In this document: positions 31,165-42,800 of the stretch, piece by piece
How the letters are laid out: every line of letters starts with the position of its first letter
Position numbering within the stretch: the first letter of the stretch is position 1
Source of the DNA: Parastagonospora avenae f. sp. tritici 18332-5
Taxonomy: Eukaryota; Ascomycota; Dothideomycetes; Pleosporales; Phaeosphaeriaceae
Direction: 5' to 3'
Assembly (NCBI GenBank): GCA_022559985.1
Contig: JAFJTR010000086.1
Coordinates: 1-64,000 of the forward strand
DNA length: 64,000 nt
Notes under the pieces: generated by a model
What the model was told of the DNA's origin: nothing
Databases searched by the model: none
The model's input: the letters and a program-made list of their open reading frames with translations, nothing else
Program-made: the position numbers and the translations under genes

Positions 31165-31640
31165 TCAAGCCGTGCAAACAATCACACCATTGACCAAGTT
31201 TACAGCGGTGAACTGCGCATCAGCCGCTCCAGCCTTGATCGTCGCAACGCGCTGCATCGCAGCCGCGTCCTTGAAAATATTACCTGCAGCACAAATTAGC
31301 CCTATCAACATTCACCCCGTCTCATCAAGCAGTACTCACATGTTCCAGACTTGGAACTTCCAACCACCAACGCTCGGTTGGCGTTGGCGTTGGCACCCAG
31401 GTTGCCAAAGTTGTCTTTGATAGAGATTTGCTCGCCGTTGGCGGGGATGAGGGCTTGCACGGCGGTGTCGGTGCTATCTTGGGAGAGCTGGACGCGGACG
31501 GTTGTGGCCTGGGGAGGAGCGTTAGTGAAGTTGGCGAAGGGGGAGGGTGGAGTGGTGGGTACTTTACAGGCGTCGATGTCGGCGGGAGCTGCTGCTGCGA
31601 AAGCAGCAGAGAGTGAGGCGATGATGATAGTGGTACGCAT
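31165..31640 (-). CDS. Small secreted protein (effector-like)
   Basis: Three exons: 31563-31640, 31340-31508 and 31165-31283. Introns 31509-31562 (54 bp, branch CACTAAC, ends CCCCAG) and 31284-31339 (56 bp, GTGAGT...CTGCAG) join in phase. The product is 121 residues: signal peptide MRTTIIIASLSAAFAAAA, then a mature chain of about 100 residues with three cysteines (DACK, SGTC, VCTA). Near the middle are a Ser/Asp-rich segment and a GNLGANANANRALVV stretch. It has no known domain. Size, secretion signal and cysteines fit a fungal small secreted protein or effector candidate; no function is claimed. Intron 1 is in frame and stop-free, so its retention would insert 18 residues. Confidence 0.75.
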
Positions 31641-32557
31641 TTTGGAGGGATGTGTTGATTGGTGCGGACTTGATGGAAGAAGTTGATGAGCGGTGGGAGA
31701 AAGTTCTGGTGCAGATGGAAGCTGGTTGTTGGTGTGATGATCTTCATTCAAAACACTTCCTCCTTACTCTAATACAACAACTATGCCCATTCCAACATCA
31801 TGGTTGCGCAACTTTGCATCTCACTCACAGCTTGCACAGCGTAGAAGTCAAATCCCTCATGTATAATCAGCGTTTATTTGCGACTGTCTCTCCGCAAAAG
31901 ATCATCAGGCGTAAGCATAGTACACATCGATGTGCCGACATATATGAAGCTGAACATAGTACAAGCGCCAAGGAGGCGTAATCAAGGGTTGCTGACGATG
32001 TTCGGAATAAAATCCCGCTGAGGTCAGATGTTTGTCGTGGTGAACCTGAGTGATGCGGGGAGGTGGCGCGTCTGAATCCTTCGGTGACACGCTTGGTAAT
32101 AATGTGATGTTCGATAATTGTTTTAAAAGCTTAGAAGGAAATCATGGATTTTCGGAGAATGCACAGGGCCCTCTACTAGTGCTGGTGGTTCAGGTCGCGA
32201 GCTGAAGTGCAATCAACCTTGATGCACTAAGATATGGCGGCATGGTATGGATCCAAGGTTTACGCGATCATCTGCGTTGTCATCCCAGATCTCAAAGCAA
32301 GACATTCATTTATCATATATCAACTGAACTTTCATAACATGCACCAGATTTCGTCCAATAGCGGTGTGGCATAAATGTAGCTTGGAAGCTGCCATGGGCC
32401 TGATGGTTTTTAATATATCGAATGCTCTCGCACTCATGCTTTGTGATTATACATATTCAGTTTTTTCCAAAGTAATGCTATCTCAATGTTGTACAAGTAT
32501 TTGCGTGTCTGACGCCAGGAACATATGACACGTCAGTCATCGAGGGAAGTCGATCGT
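31641..32557. other. Intergenic, AT-richer, no gene seen
   Basis: About 920 bp with no convincing frame and many short A/T runs. It marks the start of a gene-poor block that extends to about 36 kb. Confidence 0.5.
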
Positions 32558-33104
32558 CTAGTTCTTCTCCAAGACATTACGCGCGCCGTTCTGTACGCGC
32601 TGGGCGGCGTTCTCTACTGTGCCGCGGTTGAGACCGAAGTGTCCACCATATTGATCCTTTTTTGTGTCAGTTGTGTAAGAAACCAATGAGAGAAGAGCAT
32701 CATACTTGCTCAGCGCCACTTCCGTTACCACCAGCCAACAGCTTCGCCCTTTGCTGACCGTCGTATCCGAGACCGAAGCTACTCGATGTTGCTGCGCTTC
32801 CCTGAGCCTTCTTGATGAGGCTCTCAGCGTACTGCTGGACGCGGTGCGCATCCGTGCCGTGTGCGGCGGGGCTGAAGTGTGCATTGTATCTGTCCTGTTC
32901 CGCGCCTTCGCCACGGTACTGCGCCGCCTGCTTTACTTTGTCCATGCCCTTCTCGATGCCATGCTGGATCCTCTCAGTGCTGGCACCGAAATGTGATCCA
33001 TAGCGGTCTTGCTCAGCGCCTGAGCCATGTTGGCGGGTGATGTCAGGGTTGACGGGATACTGAGCGGCTGTGCTCTTCTCGGTGCTGCTGCTGAAGAGAC
33101 CCAT
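32558..33104 (-). CDS. Hydrophilic protein with three GAEQDxYxxHF repeats
   Basis: Exon 1 is 32706-33104 (ATG at 33102-33104), intron 32657-32705 (49 bp), exon 2 32558-32656; 165 residues. Three copies of a motif GAEQD(R/Q)Y(G/N)xHF recur about 40-60 residues apart: GAEQDRYGSHFGAS, GAEQDRYNAHFSPA and GAEQDQYGGHFGLN. The intron splits the third copy exactly after GAEQ, in phase 0. Between the copies lie helical segments (ERIQHGIEKGMDKVKQ, AHRVQQYAESLIKKAQ, NAAQRVQNGARNVLE). The protein is Gly/Gln/Ala-rich without hydrophobic core or signal peptide, like stress-related (LEA-like or conidiation-type) hydrophilins. That assignment is by composition only. Confidence 0.8.
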
Positions 33105-33544
33105 TGTGATTTTTGGATGTGGCTTAGATGTGATCTGGGTGATTTAGAGGTCTTTGGGGTTGAAGGGGGTGAAATTGTGTTGTTCTTGGTTGTTGGATGA
33201 TGATGTTGTGGGGGAAACTGCGTCGTATTATGAACAAGGCACAGGTATGACGTAACTGTGAACGCGATCTGCCATCGCCCTTACGTGCAGCTCTTAGCCA
33301 GCATGTGAAGCCGCTGTGGGGCTGAAAGCATCGGGGACTCACCCTGCAAAGATATCACGATTCGCGGATAATCTGCTTATGGAAGCTGGCAGGTTATTCT
33401 ATCGGTTTGGGATAGACGCAGCTCCATGCGTCAAAAGTTTATCCTACAACGACCTGCGCTGGAAAGTCCCAATTGCCTTCTCCAAGCTGAACGAAACTAT
33501 CATTACCAGTATGCTGAATCTCCACTGCATGCAGCCACAAATTT
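33105..33544. other. Intergenic, no gene seen
   Basis: The plus-strand frame over 33312-33771 runs antisense to the pseudogene fragment below and shows no family features. Confidence 0.45.
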
Positions 33545-33840
33545 TCAACCTTGTTTCGATGACCTCATATCATACTTTGGTAGTAATTCCTCGATATGGG
33601 TTAGCGTCCCGTAGCGGCTCGGCAGCTCCACACAATTCTCGACCAGGTGGACGCGTCTTCGGAACGGCAGTGCTTTCTCCCAACATCAAAGTCCACATAC
33701 ACATCACGTCGCCTAATTATGTCGAGGAGAATTCGTGGCCACCGAAACTCATTGAACACGCACCAGTCTAATATTTGCTCCGGCTCGTCAAACTCATACC
33801 TCGTGAAAACTAGTACGACAGTCTTCACCCTTTGCGAATA
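33545..33840 (-). pseudogene. 2EXR-like coding remnant
   Basis: Two overlapping minus-strand frames together read like the tail of a fungal 2EXR-type protein: DEPEQILDWCVFNEFRWP...RRRDVYVDFD in one, then, after a one-base frame change at about 33684-33690, LPFRRRVHLVENCVELPSRYG and IEELLPKYD in the other, ending at TGA 33545-33547. No start codon or 5' exon could be placed. Gene fragment or pseudogene. Confidence 0.45.
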
Positions 33841-33898
33841 GGAGGTACTTTCAGGCTGGTTTGACAGACCTGAAACTCTACAGCTTATATAGCACCGA

Positions 33899-35265
33899 TC
33901 ATGAGCTGTCGAACCTGAAAACTCCGCGCTCGTGAGCAACACTCCGACGCCGCTTTGGACGCCGATCTCCAAAACGATCTTCCTCATCCAAAGCCAGCCT
34001 CGCAAAGTCCAGCTGCAACCGAGCAGTCAGCTTGTGAGGTAGTACAATGGCTGTTCGAGTCTTGATCAAGGACTGTGGAGTTAGAAACCGAATGCGCTGC
34101 TTCAACTTACGAGCTCGACGAGCCGTCGCAGACCTATCATCCATAGAATATGCTTCACCACCTGGCATCAAGATCGCGATCTCAACATCGATGTCTTCGC
34201 CCATATCCCCAAATCGGCTCGCACCAATGGTAGCGCAGATCTCAGCGATGTTCACGGGAATGCTGTTGCGCTGCATGACTGCAAGAATACAGGATGCGAC
34301 TATACGGAGCCAGTACTTTTGCAGGAAGTCAGGCAAGAAGACACCATGATCGTTTACCTTCTTCGAACTTCATCGCTAGGAGGGCGTAGTTCTTGGCTTT
34401 GCGAGCAAGTCTTGGGAACATCTTCTCGAATCGTGGCACGAATGAAGCTAGCACGGCGCGAGCATCCAGGTCGATGAGTAGGGCGGTCACCGCAGGGACT
34501 ATCTCGTGCACATCGTCTTCACTTACGTTGAACTATTCAGCCAGATAGGCATGTCTGATTGGCATGTTCCCGTCCGCTCGTGCCGCAGTGGCATACAAGC
34601 ACGCGACTGCTAGTAAATCGTGAGTTGCGGTAGTCCATAAGTGATGGTGCTCCACGCAGGCAGCCAGAGCCTTACTAGCGGTATGAATGATCGCCGAAGG
34701 CCGACCAAGAGGTTCCCGATTTCTGGCATCGCCTCATGTGTAAGCTTCTCAAGCTGACGCTGCTCCAAGAGCCGAACCAGTGCCATGTCTTCAACCGAAA
34801 ATGGCACAAACCATTCACCATTGTGCAGATGATACACGATGTAGCATTGCCGTGCTTGAAGCATGGGAAATCTGGCAGAACTAGAGCTGACATGCTAGAT
34901 AATCGCCTAGATACTCGACCCTTGCGAACCATGTCCCAACGCTCACACAGCGTGCAAAGAAACAGAGCAAAATTGTTCAGTGGAATCTGGCAGGTCTTGC
35001 CACACAGCGTGGGCTGATGCGTGTACACAATGTGGCCGCAAACCAACCGATGGATGCGAGAGCAGCCGGTGAAGCAGGGCTTGGTGTCATCGTTCTTGTT
35101 CACAGGAAGTGTACGCAAGTGTAGGGGATGTGTGTTGGCAAGTAGGCGCTCGTATTCGGCGACGGCGACGGCGACGAGACGATGTTTGTTGAATGAGCGT
35201 TCCTCCGCGTTGATGGCTGTAGTGTCCATGTCGTCTTTCGAGGATGGTGCGTTTAAAAGATGCAT
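33899..35265 (-). pseudogene. Cys/His-rich protein pseudogene with several lesions
   Basis: A once-long gene (over 400 codons) beginning at ATG 35263-35265. The 5' part has a zinc-binding-like CxxxC...CGH...CGKTC...CTLC array. Further down, protein-like blocks follow in changing frames: CYIVYHLHNGEWFVPFSVED, RPSAIIHTASKALAACVEH, ACLYATAARADGNMPIRHA, FNVSEDDVHEIVPAVTALL, then LPDFLQKYWLRIVASCIL and a basic C-terminus (RPKRRR). Lesions: in-frame TAG at 34907-34909, 34895-34897 and 34533-34535, a frame change at about 34700-34735, and another at about 34355 (one extra G). Introns do not account for these. No known family beyond a possible zinc-binding start. Confidence 0.55.
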
Positions 35266-35644
35266 GGCTGATGGTTGGGATGTTAGAGTTGAATACGACA
35301 GAAGATCTGAGTGCGCCAGGGGATGGTTGGAACCTTTTCAATGCAGCAAGGGCAAGCAGTTCCTTGTCAAGAGCTAGTGAAAGTGGCTGAACGCTGTGAA
35401 GCCATCTCGATACCTCGCCCGGTGAGACATGGCAAGTCTTGCTACTCCACTACGATCTCTCATTCACTGTGACGCTACCACGGCTAGAAAGTCACCGATG
35501 GATTTTGTTCCGCGAAGACCACTGGATAGCAATTCAGTCGACGGCAGATGACGAGACCAGAAGATAGTGTCGATCACAGCAGATAACAAATCAAGACACG
35601 TGGATGCGAGGAGATCTTCAATATCTTACAATATAAACATTATC
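35266..35644. other. Intergenic, no gene seen
   Basis: About 380 bp between the pseudogene start and the tandem repeat. No coding features. Confidence 0.45.
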
Positions 35645-35945
35645 CTACCGAAATGTGCGTCTTCAATCAATCCAATGATAACGCTACATCTCTTCCCTCA
35701 TCCCGCGATGTACGTCTTCAACCACATGAAAGCAGTAGCGTCACATCTTCAATCCTTAGCTTTTGGGTGTACTTCTTCAACTGGCCTGAGCGGTAGCGTT
35801 CCACCTCTATATAACATACAAAGAAAAAATGTGGTATAATAGATGCATGTCTTCAACCGGCCGCGGCACGGTAGCATCGCATCTTCAACTGCAGATGCAC
35901 GTCTTCAACCAGACCCAGCTGGGTCGATAGCGTTTCATCTTGTCT
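35645..35945. repeat. Degenerate five-unit tandem repeat
   Basis: Five copies of a two-part unit. Part A, RTGYRYKTCTTCAA, begins at 35653, 35708, 35767, 35843 and 35895 (spacings 55, 59, 76 and 52). Part B, close to GRTAGCGTYNCATCTTCAA, follows each A by about 15-25 bases. The copies are diverged but keep both parts. The array ends within 20 bp of the ERG24 stop codon, so it lies in or next to its 3' UTR. Confidence 0.75.
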
Positions 35946-35963
35946 CTCCCCCATGCGGCTCGC

Positions 35964-37566
35964 TTAGTACACGTACGGAATGATTCTGTACGGGACGTGC
36001 TCAACGTAGCGGTCCCAGTCCTTGCCGTACTTGCGCCTGCACTTCTCCTCATCACGGCGCTCGCGGTGCAAAAGCAGGACGGCGAAGTAGACCATGAAGA
36101 AGTAGGTGAAGATCATGCCCCAGCCCTTAGCCTCGCCGGGGACAGCGTATTTGCCGTAGCTGTCCTTGAAGAAGTATGCGTCGGATTGCGCAGCGGTGAT
36201 AGGGTGCTGCGCGGCGTTGCGGATCAAATAGCCAGACAGAGCGGTGGGTAGGACGTAGGACCAACTCATGAACCAGTCGCCGAGGTAGTTGATGTGGCGG
36301 GCCATGCCCCACCAGCCGGAGATGAGAAGGCGTGAGCCAGCTTCGGTCTCAATGTACTTGAGGTGCGAGACGCGGGGATCCTCGGGGTTGGTGCGGAAGC
36401 GGTTCTTCTCGTTGTTGACGGAGCGGAAGATGTAGTAGCCGAAGCCCTGGACGGCGAGCACAGCTACGATACCCTTGATGCCGAGATCAACAGGGTAGAC
36501 GGAGAGGTACCGCGTCTGAATGGTGTAGGTGAAGGGTACCCAGACAAGGTCACCGAAAGACAACATCATTCCGAAGCCATCTTGGATGATGTCCATAGTG
36601 GTGAGAATGGCAGGCTCCATGTAGAGCGAGTCGAGCGAGTAGACCGCTTGGGCGATAGTGACCAAGACGATAGAATCGGTGACGCGGCCGAAGTTGCGAT
36701 ATTGCTTCGCGATGAAGGCAAGGTCGATGATGATCCATCCGAGCATGCCAGGGCGAAGCTCACACCAAGCCTTGATGTCGACTTCGCCGAAGATGGGAAG
36801 CACGACGCGCGGGTTCAGCTCACGGCCAATGAACCAATCGTAGAGCAAGTTACCAGTGCGGCCACCGGCGGCAAGCTCACGGTTGTTAGGGTCCTTGGGG
36901 TGCTTGACGCTGAACGAGCGGACGTAACAGAGGGTAGCGAGGAAGTAGGAGATCAGGATGTTGGTGGTCATAATGCCGACAAAGTTGTCAGTGATGAATG
37001 CCCAAACAACGAAGTCAGCGCCGCTGGTGATAGTTCCGGCAGCCAAAAGGGTGAGGATGAAGAGCGCAGAGTTCCAGGCTGAGGTGTGTTAGCATCGTTC
37101 AGGAACTCAGCACGTGATGTAACATACCATTGAAGTGGTACTTGAGCCTTTGGCCAGATGTGAGAGGAACACCATTGACTTCCGTACCCGGCAGAACAGC
37201 GTACAGAGTCAGGCTGAGGAAGTAGTAGCCAAGAGTGCCGACGAAAGCCTCCCAGTTGAGCAGGCTGCCGAAACCAGTCCATCCCACCTCTCGCTTCAGC
37301 TGCTCGAAATCGAGGGTCGAAGGGTGGAGCAGCGAAGGTGCAGGACATCCAGAGAGGTCGTTGCAGAAGAAGGTTAAGACATACACCAAGACCGGAAGTC
37401 CGAATGATATGATGAACGCGCCAGGTCTGGCTTGTGTTAACGGGCCGATGCGATGCGCGGGGACATACTCGAGTACTTACGGTCCTAAGAACTCATAGCC
37501 ATGTGCTTCCTCCTCATGAACCTTTGCAGCCTTGCCATTGGCTTTTACTTTTCCGTTTGACGCCAT
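35964..37566 (-). CDS. ERG24: Delta(14)-sterol reductase (ERG24)
   Basis: An NADPH-dependent reductase of the endoplasmic reticulum that reduces the C14-15 double bond after Erg11 in ergosterol synthesis. Exons: 37481-37566 (ATG at 37564-37566), 37128-37426 and 35964-37078; introns of 54 and 49 bp join in phase; 499 residues. The ERG4/ERG24 family is clear: GPPGAFIISFGLPVLVY near the N-terminus, YDWFIGRELNPR, WGMARHINYLGDW (sterol reductase signature) and the C-terminal CRRKYGKDWDRYVEHVPYRIIPYVY-type end. About eight membrane helices. It shares an upstream region with ATG27. Nothing is broken. Erg24 is the target of morpholine fungicides in fungi generally. Confidence 0.95.
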
Positions 37567-38038
37567 TTCTGCGGAACCGTTTTTCTGTTTTCCTAGCTCT
37601 TGGATCGTCGTCGCGTAGAAAACAGTCGCGTGAGAAAAGGGGGTTCGCGACTCACTCTTGCTTCCAAACAATCCACACGACAAGCTCAGTCCTGTCGAAT
37701 TGAATGCGCCCACACAGCGAAGTGTTTGGTGGCGGAAGGCGGGTGTTTATAAGGCTTCTCCGTGCGAAGAGAATGGGACGATGAAGTTCAGCTGCGGATT
37801 GAAGAGATCCGGAATGACGCGCACATACCGCCTAGTCCGCTAGCGTCCCGATGCGGATTAGCGTTCTGGTTCCTGCAGTGTGACTGCGCAGCGATCTGTC
37901 TGATGATGGATGGGGCCGCGGTTCCGGGCAAACGTGTTGCGAAGGCACAGGCAAGGAAGGGCGACGCGGCCATCAAACCAACAATCAGCACCAGCAGGCC
38001 TGACTGCTTTCTGTTCACCACGCTCGCTGCCTGCAATC
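37567..38038. promoter_or_regulatory. Bidirectional promoter of ERG24 and the ATG27-like gene
   Basis: 472 bp between opposed start codons. An open frame runs upstream of the ATG27 start to 37910, but it is not protein-like. A sterol-response element could not be placed with confidence. Confidence 0.45.
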
Positions 38039-39221
38039 ATGGTGTCTTTATTGTATTCACTCTTGCTGCTGGCAGGCTCGCGATATGCGCTTGCCGCCTC
38101 GGACAAGCCGCTCAAGCCATGTACAATTGTCTCACCCACCACCGAGCGCTTCTTCGACTTGAACCCGATACGGCGCATGCCCCTGGAGGAGGGAGGGAAG
38201 AAAGCTAAAAGCGACTCGGACGGCAGCTGGCATGCTCGGGGATATGATTACGGCGCCAATTTCACACTGAACTTCTGCGGGCCCGTGGTGGAGGAGCTTC
38301 ACGATGTGCAAGATTTGAACAAGGACTTGTGGAAGAACGTGAGCGCCTTTTACGAGGTTGGAAAGAAGGTGTACTCTATTGGGTGAGTCAGCCATATTCC
38401 ATAGGAGAAACACTTGCATGCTCCCGAGCCTTCAAGTTGCAGCAGGCAGCAACCATTGCAAGAACCCTTGCTAACATCTCCCTTCCCCAGTCTCGAAAAC
38501 ACCGAGCCCATTTTCCGCGGTCGCAAGCTCATCCTAAACTACACCGGCGGCTCCCTCTGCCCCTCAAGCTCCTCCAAATCCAAGCGCGAACCCATTTCTC
38601 TTCCTATCTCCTCTCGTGAGATCATTGGCGACGACCCCGATGATGAGGATGACGACAAGCCGCCGAAGAAGAAGCCCTCAGACAAGGACAAGAACGCGCG
38701 CCGCAAAACATCCGTCATTTCGCTCCTCTGCGACTCCGACCCCCTCGCAAAGACCAGCGTATCCTTTGTCGCCGCAGTAGACGACTGCACATACTTCTTC
38801 GAAGGACGGTCACCATTCGCATGCGGAGGCGTCCACCAGGCAAAACAAGCGCTCGGTCCCGGTGGCGTCTTCAGCGTGATCATCATAATCGCAATACTTG
38901 TGTACTTCGTCGGTGGCTGCGTGTACCAGCGCACAGTGATGCACCAGCGGGGCTGGCGACAACTGCCTAACTACGCCATGTGGGCGGGTATATATCGATT
39001 CTTGGCCGTAGGTTCACGCCGGAGATTCTGAGGGGGCCATGTAATGCTAACATTTTGGGTAGGACATGGTTATCATCCTCACGTCTTCGTGCGCGCGCTT
39101 CATGCCGTCTCGCCGCGGGTACAGTCGCGTCTCGCTCGGAAATGAGAATGGGCGGAGAGGGCGGAGGAACGAGGATGAGAACCGCTTGATAGACAATTTG
39201 GATGAAGAGTGGGATGATTAG
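38039..39221 (+). CDS. ATG27: Atg27-like type I membrane protein
   Basis: A mannose-6-phosphate-receptor-homology protein of the Atg27 type, which cycles between Golgi, endosomes and the autophagosome-forming site. Exons 38039-38382, 38491-39007 and 39063-39221; introns of 108 and 55 bp join in phase; 339 residues. Features: signal peptide LLYSLLLLAGSRYALAA, a lumenal domain with paired cysteines (PCTIVS, NFCGPV, SLCPS, LLCDSD, DDCTYF, FACGG), an acidic-basic linker around residues 170-200, one membrane helix GVFSVIIIIAILVYFVGGC, then a cytosolic tail with WRQLPNY, CARFMPSRRGY and the end ENRLIDNLDEEWDD. The tail is typical of filamentous-fungal Atg27. The second intron carries a tempting read-through end (RRRF) that splicing removes. 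Confidence 0.85.
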
Positions 39222-39854
39222 TTCTGGTCGTTGAGTCAGTTGCGAGAATTTTAGCATCGCGTCAGGGCGTTGAAAGGCAAAACTTGGGTATGGGATACAC
39301 GGCGTCTGCAGGCGCACAGCGCGTATAGCCATAGAACAGCTATGAATTGGATCGCGTTAGGTCGTGCAAGCTCCGTCACTGGAAAGGATCAGTCGTATGC
39401 TGGAATGCAATTGCATAGCTCTAGGGTGTGTACCATCCATGAAATGCAAACCTCGTCCTGTATTTCCAGTGTGCATCGGCGCGAGCAACATCTTGCCATG
39501 CCACTTATACGCGATCGAGAGGAATATGCCGAAGCAATAGCTATGACCGGATGTAGAAATGCTCGCTTGGAACTCAGCAAAAAAAAAGATTACCACCCAC
39601 GTGGTTCTGGAAGCCTTAAGGACATCACCGTCCAAAGGAGCCCTTACCGAAGACGATCGTCAGCGCCGTGACTCGAGTTGCGATAAGGGAAAGAAAGATA
39701 GGATCATGAAATGAAACTCCTGCGACTACGCCCTCTCTCGAGCAGCAGCACAGGAGGTTGGCCGACCGGACCAGGGTATCGAAGAAATTCAATGGTCTCG
39801 AAAGAAAGGGTAATCTCGTACACGCCGGACGCACGGAGAATCGGAATCGTCGTA
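39222..39854. other. Intergenic between convergent genes
   Basis: About 630 bp holding two 3' flanks. No gene seen; an A8-9 run is at about 39580. Confidence 0.5.
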
Positions 39855-42800
39855 CTACGCTTCCTCTTCCTCCTTGAAGACGTCTTCGTCACTAGGCGTA
39901 GGTAGATACCTGTTCTCCTTCTCGCTTGTATTGTCCATATCCACATCGGGTGCGGCATGCTTAGACGGAGTTGGCTCTGCATTCATGGTGTCTTCCATGC
40001 CGCCCATGACCGAGTCGTCGTTGTTATTGCCGCCAGCTGACTCGCGGGCTGATTCAAAGGCGCCCTCGTCTTCTTCATCCACCATGATCTGCTCGTCCAT
40101 GTTGGCTCCTGCTCCGTCTGCGTCTGTTGCCCCCTGCTCCACTTCACCACGCGCAATAGGCTCGAATTCTACATTGATCGTCTTGAGTACCTCCATTACT
40201 TCGGCACGCAGCGCACGCTCCGCCTTTGACAGAACAGCCGTCTGGTCGAATTGCACTTGTCCTCCACCGAGCACTCGCGTGTAGTCGCCCTTCATCTTGA
40301 TATAGATCTCATCCGCTCTCTCGTCCATGACATCCTCGAGCGCCTTGCACATAGAGTCGAGATTACGCTTGACCGTAAGAGTGGCGTCACTGAACATGGT
40401 ATGACGACAGCGCTCTACGTAGTCGCTCATGTGCTGCTTCATACGCTTGTAGCTACCCGTGCCGCATTCATTGGCGCATATGTCGTACACAGTATGCATG
40501 ATGTTGCCAATGGTAGGCGTGAAGTCGCGATTTGCGTCGCGCTGGAGCTCGTTCATTCTCGCGACCAAGACCTGGTTGAGATCCGCAAAGAGCTGCTCGT
40601 AGGTATAGATCTGCATTTTCAAGGTAGCAAGGCTTGCAAGTCCAACTCCGTTGCTGCGTGCTCGTTCTTCAACAGCCTCGTGGAAGTTATGCAGCAGTTT
40701 GGCAGAATCCTTAGTCAGGGCATCGAAGGCTTTTGGTAGGCGATTCTGGAATGCACGCTCCCAGCCTGTAGCTAGCTTCTTGATGATTGGATTTACCAGA
40801 TCAGCGTTGAAATCTCGATGGCCAGCAGTAGCTGAGTGATACGACCCATCGCGACGCACTACTGCTTTGTAAGTTCCCCAAAACAGCCCGCCGTCGGCCT
40901 TGTGCGCACCCCACTTTGAGGCAGTTTCAGGTGCAGCAATGATAGCCTCGTTGATCAATTCAGGATACTTGTCGAAGATCTGAGCATTCATCTCCTGCTT
41001 CATAGTGTTCAAACACGCCCGTACAGCATCTTCGAGACCCTTCTCGAGCTCACCCAGTCTCTTCTCCAAGTATCTGACTTGTTTGCGCTTGTCATCATCA
41101 GTCATTTTGAGACCTGTGCCATCGTCAGACGCCCACAGTGAAAAGGTCGTCAATTGTTGGCAGAGACTAAGGAGGAACATTTTGGCTGTCTGAATACGCC
41201 CCGCTTCAGTCAGCTTTTTGCAGTGCGCTTGAAGCTGAGGCATCTCGGTCTCTTCAGGCGTCTTGAATCCTGGCACTGAATCATCCTTTTGAAGTCGTCC
41301 GCTCATCTGCTGGTATGCCCGGCTACTAACACAGAAGACAGGAAGGGACTTGGCGACCTCATCATAGTCTCTGAGCTCCTTATCAGGATTGAAGTTGTCC
41401 TCATCTTCCTCGGCTGCGTTCTCTTGGTCAAGCTCCTTGATACCAGCAGCAAAGTCTTGCTGTATCGCGTGCTTCGAATATTCGTTTCTTCCAGCGATGC
41501 AGATATGACTGATCTCGGATTTGATCGCCGCAATCTTCTTCTTGTACTCACTGATCTTAGGTTTGAGCTCCTTGATCTTGTCATTAAGCTCAAGGTTCGA
41601 ACGTCGAGCTGCTTTCTTCGCTTCTCGTAGTTCCTTGAGTTTGGCCTTTATCTCCTCTTCAGTGAGAGGATTTTGAGGTGCCCGGATGTCCTCATCGTCC
41701 GAAGAAGCGCCCTCACTTTCCAAATTGACACTGTCCTCGTCAGAGACAACGAAGTCTTCTTGTGACTCATTAAGCTCTGTGTGTCGTCTCTTGCGGGACT
41801 CATTCTGCTGATCTTTCTTCCGCTTCTTGTTCTTCTTGGGCTGGGGCGCATATACAGTTTTCCCGTCATCCAAAGCCTCCTGGAGCTCTTCCCAAGTTTC
41901 AATCTCGTTGGATGTCTCTTTCTGAGCGACCTGATAAACGTCTCGCGATTCTTGCAGCTCTTCGATGTCGTCTTTGACCGCCTCAATGTCTTTTTCTAGA
42001 TTACGTTGCTGATTGTAGAGTTCTTCCACTTCATCGTCAAGTTCTAGTGAATCGACAGCCTCTGTGATAGATATGTCGTCGGTCTTCGAGCAGATGAATG
42101 TGACACTAGAGAAGCCACCGTCGTACTTCAGCTGCCGTTTGAATGACTCACCAAGCAGGGTCTTTGCAGCCTTATCGTCTACTGCGCGGTTGATCGGCGC
42201 GACGATCCACAGACCAGTGCATTGCTTCATGTAGCCTTGGGCAACTGCAGCACGAGCTGCATTGGAATCGTGCACTCCTGGCAGATCGACAATAACGGCG
42301 CCGGTGGAGAGGGCGGGCGCCTTGACATAGATCTTGACCACCTTGATCAACGGCCAGTGTTCCATCTCGAAACTCTTCTTTGGCTTGTCGCTGTCCTTCG
42401 TTTTGCCCTTCTTGGTAACCTTTTCCTTGCTGTCGACGTACTTCTGCAACTGTTGATAGAACGAATTCGGATGGGCGCTGTTGATTTTCTTTGTGGTTCC
42501 GAGGATTGCAAGCACTGATCTCTCGGACATGAGACTCTCAACGGTACATTCGTTTAGGCTGTCCCTTGTCTTCTTGGGGTAGACGCTGTGGAATTTGGCC
42601 CACGCTATTCCAGCATCGCTATTCTCATCTGCTACATCTCTCGATACCGCGCCAGTTTCGGTCATGAACTCTTTCATGAGTGTTGCAACTTCCTTCTCCC
42701 AATCGTCGCGCGTTATAAACTCGATTTCGGCGCGATATTTGCGAGAAGGCTCGTTGCTGGCGTTGTAACTCATCTCAGTTACAACTGCCGTGCAAGCTCT

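Noticed and set aside
36363..37082. 239-codon plus-strand frame within ERG24
   Set aside because: An antisense shadow: Val/Asp/Glu-rich and directly opposite the conserved sterol reductase exon.
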